Positions 17,697 through 24,301 of a stretch of DNA of 46,346 nt are shown here, piece after piece. The stretch's first letter is position 1, and each line of letters starts with the position of its first letter. The notes beneath the pieces were generated by a model, which saw only the letters and a program-made list of their open reading frames with translations, had not been told where the DNA came from and did no database searches. Both the position numbers and the translations under genes were made by a program. The stretch comes from Gemmatimonadota bacterium (GTDB taxonomy: Bacteria > Gemmatimonadota > Gemmatimonadetes > Gemmatimonadales > GWC2-71-9), in contig JAEUJI010000274.1 of the NCBI GenBank assembly GCA_016794805.1, forward strand, positions 1 to 46,346, written 5' to 3'.

Positions 17697-18641
17697 CTAG
17701 GGCCGCTCCACCCAGGCCAGGCCGTCGGGGCCGAGCCCGGTTTCGACCTCGGCCACCACCGTGAGCCGCTCGAGGTCGATGACCGCGACCCGGTTGGCCT
17801 GGGTGAGCGAAACGAAGGCCCGGCGGCCGTCGGGACTGGTGAGGATGCCGACCGGCACGCCGGAGGTGGGGATCCGGCCCACCACCGCGCGGGTAGCCCG
17901 ATCCAGCACCACAACCTCCCCGCCCCGTGCGTCGGAGGCCAGGACCCGGCGACCGTCCGGGGTGAAGACCAGCCGGATCGGCATGGTGCCCGCCTTGAGG
18001 GTGGCGGAGACCGTGCCGCTCGCCGCATCCACCACCGACACGCCGCCATCCCCATTGTGGCCCACCCAGACTTCGCGGCCGTCCGGCGCCACGGCGATCC
18101 CCTCCGGCTGGGGGCCGACTGCGATCGTGGTGACGGCGCCACTCGCCAGGTCGATGCGCGAGATGGTGTGCGATCCGATGTTGGCGGTGTAGAGGCTGCG
18201 ACCGTCGGGCGTGGCCACCACCATGTGGGTGGCGACCTGGGCGGTCCGTGCGCCCCAGTCCACGCCGGTCGCCGCCGGGTTCAGCCGGCCCACGAACTGG
18301 TTCACTTCCGCGGTGAAATAGACCCGTCCCCCACTGACGACGATGCCATGCGGGCGGCGAAGGGAGTCGAGCGCCAGCTCGCGCGCCGCGAGCGAGCCGA
18401 GATCCACAACCGAAATGGAGGCGCCCGGGACCTGGGCCCCGTAGTTGGTCACGTACGCGGTACGGCCATCCGCGGAGACGGCGACCTCGTGGGGTCCGTG
18501 CCCGGTGGCGACCCGGCCGACGATCGCGAGGGTCACGGGATCCACCAGCACCATCGTGTGTTCGGCCTTGTTGAGGACCAGGAGCAGTGGCTCGGGGGCG
18601 AGGGTGAGCGCGCCCAGGAGGGTCAGGATCGGCAGGGACAT
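17697..18641 (-). CDS. Secreted YVTN-type beta-propeller protein
   Basis: 314 residues from ATG 18641, with GAGGAG nearby. The N-terminus ([18 protein letters not shown]) is a short signal sequence. Seven-bladed YVTN repeats follow, each with a pattern such as [40 protein letters not shown] or [18 protein letters not shown]. Such proteins are scaffolds or binding surfaces; a few carry cytochrome or lipase activity, but no catalytic motif is seen here. It is convergent with the heme-c/Vgb propeller gene, so two propeller proteins sit tail to tail. Confidence 0.87.
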   Translation of the reverse strand: MSLPILTLLGALTLAPEPLLLVLNKAEHTMVLVDPVTLAIVGRVATGHGPHEVAVSADGRTAYVTNYGAQVPGASISVVDLGSLAARELALDSLRRPHGIVVSGGRVYFTAEVNQFVGRLNPAATGVDWGARTAQVATHMVVATPDGRSLYTANIGSHTISRIDLASGAVTTIAVGPQPEGIAVAPDGREVWVGHNGDGGVSVVDAASGTVSATLKAGTMPIRLVFTPDGRRVLASDARGGEVVVLDRATRAVVGRIPTSGVPVGILTSPDGRRAFVSLTQANRVAVIDLERLTVVAEVETGLGPDGLAWVERP

Positions 18642-18714
18642 GAGGGTCTCCTCAGAAAGTGTCAGCCGTACGGGTGGCCGTGGACGCGGAGTTTCAGTCC
18701 ATCGATATTCCGGG

Positions 18715-19194
18715 ATGCCAGCCACACTCGATGCACCCGGCGCCCGGATCGCCCGCATGTGGGCCCGGCTCGCCCCGCTCCCCGGCGGCACCTGGCTCTT
18801 CAGCCGGCTGCTGGGGCTCATGGTGCCCTACACCGGTTCCATCGGCGCCCACGTGCGTGTCCTCGAGCCCGGGTTCGCCCGGGTGGAGCTCCGGGATCGC
18901 CGGTCGGTGCGCAATCACCTCCGCTCGGTGCACGCCGTCGCCCTGGTGAACCTGGCGGAGGTGACCAGCGGCCTGGCCATGCTCGTCGGGCTGCCCGCCG
19001 GGGTCCGGGGGATCGTCACCCAGCTGTCGATCGAGTACTTCAAGAAGGCGCGGGGACGGCTGACCGCCGAGTCCCGGGTCTCCGTCCCGGTCGTGACCGA
19101 GGATACCGAGTACGTCGTGACCGCCGACATCAGCGACCCCGCCGGTGAAGTGGTTGCCCGTGCCACGGTCCGCTGGAAGCTGTCACCCACGTGA
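18715..19194 (+). CDS. DUF4442 hotdog-fold thioesterase-like protein
   Basis: 159 residues from ATG 18715, a start chosen because the protein then begins at normal family length. The conserved hotdog core is [19 protein letters not shown] with [11 protein letters not shown], matching DUF4442 proteins related to acyl-CoA thioesterases; the Asn-His and Glu residues there are the usual catalytic-site positions. The C-terminal strands ([20 protein letters not shown]) complete the fold. Its stop overlaps the GTG of the nitronate monooxygenase-like gene by three bases, indicating co-translation. A shared role in lipid or acyl-CoA turnover is an inference. Confidence 0.85.
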   Translation: MPATLDAPGARIARMWARLAPLPGGTWLFSRLLGLMVPYTGSIGAHVRVLEPGFARVELRDRRSVRNHLRSVHAVALVNLAEVTSGLAMLVGLPAGVRGIVTQLSIEYFKKARGRLTAESRVSVPVVTEDTEYVVTADISDPAGEVVARATVRWKLSPT

Positions 19195-20174
19195 GCCCCG
19201 GCATCCTGGACACGCCCCTCGCGCGCCACGCGAAGATAGAAGTGCCGCTCATCTGCGGCGCGATGTACCCCTGCAGCAACCCGGAGCTGGTCGCCGCGGT
19301 CTCGGACGCCGGCGGCATCGGGATCGTCCAGCCGATCTCGCTGACCTACGTGCATGGGCATGATTTCCGCGAGGGGCTGCGGCTCATCCGCCGCCTCACC
19401 CCGAAGCCGATCGGCATGAACGCGCTGATCGAGCAGTCCTCCCGGACCTACCATGAGCGGATGACCCGCTGGATCGACATCGCCCTCGAGGAGGGGGTGC
19501 GGTTCTTCGTCACCTCCCTGGGCAACCCGCGCTGGGTGGTGGACCGCGTCGGCGCGGTGGGTGGGGTGGTCTACCATGACGTGACCGAGCGGAAGTGGGC
19601 CGAGAAGGGGCTGGCCGGGGGGGTCCAGGGACTGATCGCGGTGAATCGCCGGGCGGGGGGCCATGCCGGCCCGAAGAGCGCGGAGGTGCTGATCGAGGAG
19701 CTGGGAGGGCTCGGCGTGCCGGTGGTGTGCGCCGGCGGCATCGGGGATGAGCGGGGCTTCCTCGACGCGCTCCGGCTGGGGTATGCCGGCGCCCAGCTCG
19801 GCACCCGGTTCATTGCCACCACCGAGTGCCGGAGCAGCGAGGCCTACAAGCGGGCCATTCTCGCCGCCGGCGAGGATGACATCGTCTTGAGCGAGCGGAT
19901 CACCGGGGTCCCCGTGGCCGTCATCCGGACCCCGTACATCGAGCGCATCGGGCTCCGCGCCGGTCCGGTCGCCCGCTGGATGCTCCGCCACCGGCGGACC
20001 AAGCACCTGATGCGCACCATCTACGCCCTCCGCTCCCTGTGGCAGCTCAAGCGCGCCTCGCTGGATGAGACAGGAGAGAAGGACTACTGGCAGGCGGGGA
20101 AGAGCGCGGCGACGATCGATCGGATCGAGCCGGCGGGCGCGATCGTCCGGCGTTTCGCGGCGGCGGCCGGCTAG
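19191..20174 (+). CDS. Nitronate monooxygenase-family FMN enzyme
   Basis: 327 residues from GTG 19191, which overlaps the DUF4442 stop (GTGA). It is a TIM-barrel flavoprotein of the 2-nitropropane dioxygenase/NMO group. Visible motifs are [20 protein letters not shown], a barrel-end phosphate-binding stretch [19 protein letters not shown], then [21 protein letters not shown]. The His in RRAGGHAG matches the position of the catalytic His in the family. Enoyl reductases of the FabK type share this fold, which would suit the thioesterase partner, so the substrate could be an alkyl nitronate or an enoyl thioester. Confidence 0.88.
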   Translation: MSPGILDTPLARHAKIEVPLICGAMYPCSNPELVAAVSDAGGIGIVQPISLTYVHGHDFREGLRLIRRLTPKPIGMNALIEQSSRTYHERMTRWIDIALEEGVRFFVTSLGNPRWVVDRVGAVGGVVYHDVTERKWAEKGLAGGVQGLIAVNRRAGGHAGPKSAEVLIEELGGLGVPVVCAGGIGDERGFLDALRLGYAGAQLGTRFIATTECRSSEAYKRAILAAGEDDIVLSERITGVPVAVIRTPYIERIGLRAGPVARWMLRHRRTKHLMRTIYALRSLWQLKRASLDETGEKDYWQAGKSAATIDRIEPAGAIVRRFAAAAG

Positions 20175-20228
20175 GCGCTATCACCGGTCGCTGAATGGCC
20201 GGGGCACAGGCATGCCCTGCGCCGCCGA

Positions 20229-21383
20229 TCAGGCGGACGGCCGCCCCACCACCCGGGCCCAGGCGTCGGGGTCGGTGGCGCCCTCGGTGTTGAGCAGCAG
20301 GACCCGGATGGCGCCGCCAATCCCCAGCCGCGCGCGCGCTTCCCGGTGCTCCGGCTGCAGCAGTGCCAGCAGCCCGGCCAGCCCCGCCGCGCCGGACTCT
20401 CCAGCCGTCACCCCCGCCTCCGCCAGCTCCCGCATCGCGCGCATGGCGAGCCCATCCTCCACGGCAAGGAACGCATCGATGCCGTCCCGCATCGCGGGCC
20501 AGGCCGCCGACGAGGGGGTCCCGCAGTTGAGCCCCGCCATGATGGAGGCGTCCGCGCCCACGGCGAGCATGACCGGCTGGCCCGCGGCGATGGAGCGGAG
20601 CGCGCAGGCGGCGCCCGTCGGCTCCACGCCGATCAGGACCGGCGGCGTGGAGAGTCCCGGCCGGCGATAATGCCGGACCACGGCGCTCGCCAGGGTCCCC
20701 ACTCCGATCTGCACCAGCACGACGTCCGGTTCTGCATGCCCCGGCCGGGACAGCTCCTCGTCCACCTCGGCGAAGATGGTCTCGTACCCCTCCGCGACCC
20801 ACTCCGGGATCTCCTCATAGCCGGGCCATCCGTGATCCTGGATCAGGAGCGTGTCCGTGGCCGTGCCGGCCTCCGCGGCCCGCGCCACGGTCTCGTCATA
20901 GGTCCCATCTACTTCGATCACGAGCGCTCCTTCGGAGCGGATGCCCTCGAGGCGCGCCGGCGCCGATCCGCGCGGCAGGTACACCTCCGCCGGCCAGCCG
21001 AGCCAGCGCGCCACGCGCGCGACGCCGCGACCGTGGTTGCCATCGGTGGCGGTGACCAGTCGCAGCGGAGGCAGGTCGCGGAGGTTCAGGCGCAGCTGCG
21101 CCAGGTCGGCCCACGGCTCCGGGGACCTCCCCAGGCGGAGCGTGATGGCCCGGTACGTGGCCCAGGAGGCGCCGAGCACCTTGTAGGCGGGCAGCCCGAG
21201 CCGGGCGGACTCGTCCTTTACGCGGAGGTCGGCGATGCCGAGCCGGGCAGCGAGGGGCGCAAGCGACCGGAGCGGGGTCGGGGCATAGCCGGGAAGCCGG
21301 GAATGGAAGGACCGCGGTCCCGCGACAGGGGCGGCGGAGCGGTAGCTCGGGACCCGGTGCGGATTGAGCAGGAGTTCGGCCAT
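20229..21383 (-). CDS. dpaL: Diaminopropionate ammonia-lyase-like PLP enzyme
   Basis: 384 residues from ATG 21383. A fold-type II PLP enzyme: KDESARLGLPAYKVLGAS carries the Schiff-base Lys, TATDGNHGRGVARVAR is the phosphate-binding Asn/His region, and GVGTLASAVV the Gly-rich loop. ASIMAGLNCGTPSSAAW and GESGAAGLAGLLAL near the C-terminus match diaminopropionate ammonia-lyases (YgeX type), which convert 2,3-diaminopropionate to pyruvate and ammonia. It stands alone, convergent with the monooxygenase-like gene; a weak hairpin with GGGCA/TGCCC arms lies in the 54-base gap. A threonine/serine dehydratase-like activity is the alternative. Confidence 0.88.
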   Translation of the reverse strand: MAELLLNPHRVPSYRSAAPVAGPRSFHSRLPGYAPTPLRSLAPLAARLGIADLRVKDESARLGLPAYKVLGASWATYRAITLRLGRSPEPWADLAQLRLNLRDLPPLRLVTATDGNHGRGVARVARWLGWPAEVYLPRGSAPARLEGIRSEGALVIEVDGTYDETVARAAEAGTATDTLLIQDHGWPGYEEIPEWVAEGYETIFAEVDEELSRPGHAEPDVVLVQIGVGTLASAVVRHYRRPGLSTPPVLIGVEPTGAACALRSIAAGQPVMLAVGADASIMAGLNCGTPSSAAWPAMRDGIDAFLAVEDGLAMRAMRELAEAGVTAGESGAAGLAGLLALLQPEHREARARLGIGGAIRVLLLNTEGATDPDAWARVVGRPSA

Positions 21384-21469
21384 GGGCTGAACCTACTTCT
21401 CCCCAGGGTCCGGCACAGGGGAGGGTGGAATGGAGAGCCCGGCAGGCCCCGCAGAATGCTGCATTAGAC

Positions 21470-21560
21470 CCTGTCAGCACTGGCCTCGTCAAAATCCATA
21501 AAGTGTTTATGAACAAAGAGTTACACAATAGGCCCGAGTGTTGCTCTAATGTACAGCGTT
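21470..21560. promoter_or_regulatory. AT-rich upstream region with CATAAA-GTG-TTTATG dyad
   Basis: This is the most AT-rich patch of the window outside 45100-45140. A perfect six-base inverted repeat (21497-21511, three-base loop GTG) lies about 100 bases before the GYF-like gene start at 21603. The nonamer AAGTGTTTA here recurs in the AT-rich patch at 45121-45129. I cannot place a confident -35/-10 pair, but this is the likely promoter/operator region of the gene. Confidence 0.45.
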
Positions 21561-21602
21561 CTGGAACAACCACGGCAAGCCTACGGTGTGGAGGCGGATG
21601 CC

Positions 21603-23615
21603 ATGTATCGGATCCGGTCGGCAACAGGGACGGAAGCGGTCTATAACTCCCTCGAGGAATTCCATGCGGCGGTCCGGAACGGACAGGTCGCGCCCGAGGA
21701 CGAGATCTTTCATAGCCGTGCGAATCGCTGGCTGGATGTGAAGAGCCACCCCCACTACCGGAGTGTCATCGGCTGGCTGGGCAATGGCGACGTGGCGACC
21801 GTCCCTCCCCCCGCGCTGACACCGGCGGCGCCGGTGCGCGGCGTGTCGAGCCCGCCCCCGGCCCCTCCCCGTCCGGCCGACCCGGGCTCGCGTGCGCCGG
21901 AGCGCGTGGAGGCTGCCCGCCCCGCCGCCCAGCAGACCGTCCTCCGTCCGCAGCTGGTGGCGGAGGCTCCCGCACCGAAGGCCGCCGCCCCGGCGCCGGC
22001 CCCGGCCGGGCCGCCGCGCAAGAGCAAGGAGATCCCCTTCATCGACGTGGGCGACACGCCGCCCAGCACCCGGCATCACGCCACGGTGATGCAGGCGCAG
22101 AAGCCCCCCGTGGCCACGGCCGTGAAGCCCGCCACCAAGCCGGCGCCCGTGGCGCCCCAGGGCACGGAGCTCCAGTTCCTCGTCATGGATGATGGGATCG
22201 AATCGCCCGTGCGGAACTCGTCGGGCCATCGCACCATCCCCGAGGATCTCCACCTCCTCTTCGATCCGCCGAAGCCCGCGGCCCCCCGGCCGGCGGCCGC
22301 CAGTGCCCCGGTGGCCGAACCGCCGAAGGCGCCGGCGCCCAAGGCAGAAGTGGCGGCCGCCCTCGCTCCGAAGGTCGAGGCGCCGAAGAAAGTCGAGGCG
22401 CCGAAGGTCGAACCCGCGAAGCAGGTCGAGACGCCGAAGCAGGTCGCGGCCCCCAAGGTCGAAGCGCCGAAGGTCGAGGCCCCAAAGGCCGAAGCGCCGA
22501 AGCTCGAGGTCCCAAAGGTCGAGGCTCCCAGGATCGAAGCCGCGAAGGTCGAGGCTCCGAGGCCGGCCCCTGCGGTGGATCTCGACATTCCCGGCCCGGC
22601 GCTGCTCCCCGAGCCGCTCGCGGCCACCGCAGCCCACCCCGCGCCCCGGAGCGCGGGCAACCTGCGCAAGGGACTCCTGGTGGGCGCGGGCGCCTTCATC
22701 GTGCTGATGGGCGTGGCGGTCGCCGCGTGGAAGCCGTGGGCCCGGGACGCCGCTGCCACCTCCGGCGCACTGGCGGCGCCCAGCGCCACCGCGCCGACGC
22801 CCGGGACGGCACTCTCCAACTCCGGTGCGGCCACCCTCGCCCCCGGCGGGAGCCGGACGGCGGCGGTTGGCGCACCGGCGGGCCTCAATCGGACCACGGA
22901 CCCCGTGGTTCCGCCCAAGACCGACTCGGCGAAGCCGGACGAGGAGATCATTGCCGCCCGTCCCGCCTTCCGCCCCAGCATGGACGTGAGTACCGCAGGC
23001 CTCTCGGTCGGCACCGACATTCCGGCCGCCGGCGGCGGGGCGAAGGCGGTCCCCCCCAGTGAACTGGCGCGCCGCCTGACCCAGGCGGAGCAGCAGGCAC
23101 AGCAGGATCTCGTGGCCAAGCTGGGCGGATTCCGGGCGCTGCTGGCCCCGGAACGGATCGGCACGGCGGACGGCGCGGCGCGGGCCAGGGCCGCGTGGGC
23201 CGCGGGTGGCGACGCCATCCGGCAGTACCGCTCCCGGATCGCGCGGCTGTCCCAGGCCTATGAGGACAGCGTCCTCAGCAGCCAGCGCAGCCAGCGCTGG
23301 CCGGCGGACGAGATGCGGGCGTGGGGCTCGCGGCAGAGCCTCTCGGAGACGGCGGAGACGGCGCAGCTCGCCGACCTGATGATCAGCCAGGTCACGGAAG
23401 GGCTCGAACTGCTCGCGGCGCTGGACGGCAAGTACCAGATCAAGGGCGACCGCATCATCTTCAGCAATGCCGGCTCGATCCCGCGCTACCTCAGCATCCG
23501 CACCTGGGTGGATCAGCGGATGGGCGCCTGGCAGGCCACGCCGGAAAACGCGCGGCCCTACACGCTGAACGCGATCCTGCGCGCCCTCGGCGAGGGATTC
23601 CCTGCCGCGCAGTAG
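21603..23615 (+). CDS. GYF-like-domain transmembrane protein with Lys/Pro/Glu repeat linker
   Basis: 670 residues from ATG 21603. The start is set by GGAGG eight bases upstream; an in-frame ATG at 21549 lacks such a site. Residues 1-60 (MYRIRSATGTEAVYNSLEEF, then GQVAPEDEIFHSRANRW) look like a GYF_2/DUF4339 domain, an adaptor for Pro-rich peptides. A long Pro/Ala region follows, then about 80 residues of KVEAPK-type repeats (about 240-322). One membrane helix lies near 355-377. The outer part has a second Ala/Thr/Pro linker and a helical C-terminal domain of about 180 residues with no known motif. Adaptor inside, helical domain outside suggests a membrane-spanning coupling protein; function is unknown. 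Confidence 0.8.
   Translation: MYRIRSATGTEAVYNSLEEFHAAVRNGQVAPEDEIFHSRANRWLDVKSHPHYRSVIGWLGNGDVATVPPPALTPAAPVRGVSSPPPAPPRPADPGSRAPERVEAARPAAQQTVLRPQLVAEAPAPKAAAPAPAPAGPPRKSKEIPFIDVGDTPPSTRHHATVMQAQKPPVATAVKPATKPAPVAPQGTELQFLVMDDGIESPVRNSSGHRTIPEDLHLLFDPPKPAAPRPAAASAPVAEPPKAPAPKAEVAAALAPKVEAPKKVEAPKVEPAKQVETPKQVAAPKVEAPKVEAPKAEAPKLEVPKVEAPRIEAAKVEAPRPAPAVDLDIPGPALLPEPLAATAAHPAPRSAGNLRKGLLVGAGAFIVLMGVAVAAWKPWARDAAATSGALAAPSATAPTPGTALSNSGAATLAPGGSRTAAVGAPAGLNRTTDPVVPPKTDSAKPDEEIIAARPAFRPSMDVSTAGLSVGTDIPAAGGGAKAVPPSELARRLTQAEQQAQQDLVAKLGGFRALLAPERIGTADGAARARAAWAAGGDAIRQYRSRIARLSQAYEDSVLSSQRSQRWPADEMRAWGSRQSLSETAETAQLADLMISQVTEGLELLAALDGKYQIKGDRIIFSNAGSIPRYLSIRTWVDQRMGAWQATPENARPYTLNAILRALGEGFPAAQ
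22321..22566. repeat. Degenerate tandem repeats encoding KVEAPK-type linker
   Basis: Imperfect 12-18 base units (GCGCCGAAGGTCGAG and variants) encode alternating Lys-Val-Glu-Ala-Pro blocks within the GYF-like gene. The charge alternation suggests an extended rod-like linker just before the membrane helix, as in TonB-type proteins. The repeats are coding, not mobile. Confidence 0.8.
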
Positions 23616-23619
23616 CGCA

Positions 23620-23656
23620 TTATCCACAGCTTTCCACAGCCCTCAACAGAGTCCAC
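23620..23656. promoter_or_regulatory. DnaA-box-like cluster
   Basis: TTATCCACA (23620-23628) is an exact DnaA box. CTTTCCACA (23630-23638) matches seven of nine bases, and GAGTCCACA (about 23648-23656) six of nine. All lie in one orientation directly behind the GYF-like gene. No dnaA, dnaN or other origin gene is in the window, so this may be a DnaA-binding site outside the origin, or chance. Confidence 0.35.
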
Positions 23657-23665
23657 ACCGATCGT

Positions 23666-23696
23666 CCGTCAAGCCGCGCTCCGCGCGGCTTGACGG
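23666..23696 (+). terminator. Perfect 14-bp hairpin after the GYF-like gene
   Basis: Arms CCGTCAAGCCGCGC (23666-23679) and its exact complement (23683-23696) enclose a TCC loop, 50 bases after the stop. No T-run follows. Position and perfection fit a transcription end. Confidence 0.7.
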
Positions 23697-23757
23697 GCTC
23701 GCGGGCGCACTGCAAGTTGGGCCCTCCTCACGGCCCACCCCCACACGCGCACCGCCC

Positions 23758-24222
23758 ATGGACGCATCGCTCGACGAACTCATCGCGGCCTTCCGCTGCA
23801 CCTTCTTCCCGGTGCAGGTGCTCGTCGTGGACGATGACGTCACCGCGCGCGCCGCGATGCGGCGGGTGCTGGAGCGGTCCGGCTACACCGTCATCGTGGC
23901 GGAGGACGGCGAGGACGCGCTGCGGGTGCTGCAGCGCACGCACGTGCCGGTGGACCTGCTGGTCACCGACGTCCAGATGCCCGGCATCCAGGGGGATGCA
24001 CTCGCCGTCCGGGTGCGCGAGCAGTGGCCGGAGCTGCCGGTGCTGTTCGTGTCCGGAGAGCCGGAGAACGCCCGGCTGGCGCAGGAGACGCCCGGCCGGG
24101 CGGCATTCGTCTCCAAGCCGTTCCTGCCCACGGAGCTGCTCGCCGCGGTGCAGGAGGTCCTGGACCTGCCGCCACCGGCGGGCGGAGACCTGCTGCGGCC
24201 GGCGTTCGGGGTCAGCGGCTGA
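23758..24222 (+). CDS. Stand-alone receiver-domain response regulator
   Basis: 154 residues. After a 19-residue lead, a CheY-type receiver runs to about residue 140: acidic cluster Asp25-27, phospho-acceptor Asp71 in LLVTDVQMPG, VLFVSGEPE with the conserved Ser, and switch Lys in FVSKPF. No output domain is present; the tail is Pro/Gly-rich. No histidine kinase is adjacent. It may act as a phosphate sink or by protein contact. The ATG lacks a clear ribosome site, so the true start could lie a little further on. It is bounded by hairpins at 23666-23696 and 24252-24279, so it is a single-gene unit. Confidence 0.88.
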   Translation: MDASLDELIAAFRCTFFPVQVLVVDDDVTARAAMRRVLERSGYTVIVAEDGEDALRVLQRTHVPVDLLVTDVQMPGIQGDALAVRVREQWPELPVLFVSGEPENARLAQETPGRAAFVSKPFLPTELLAAVQEVLDLPPPAGGDLLRPAFGVSG

Positions 24223-24251
24223 GCCGAGCCGCGCGGGGGATGGGGAAACAA

Positions 24252-24279
24252 CGAGGGGCACCCGGACGGGTGCCCCTCG
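24252..24279. terminator. Perfect 12-bp hairpin between convergent genes
   Basis: CGAGGGGCACCC (24252-24263), loop GGAC, and the exact complement (24268-24279) lie in the 79-base gap between the receiver gene and the G8-domain gene. Being symmetrical, it can serve both directions. No T-run is present. Confidence 0.8.
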
Positions 24280-24301
24280 CGCGTGTGCGGCGGGCCGGCG
24301 C

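Noticed and set aside
22321-22566. CRISPR-like or mobile repeat array
   Set aside because: Units are short, degenerate and in frame, encoding a Lys/Glu/Pro linker; there are no spacers.
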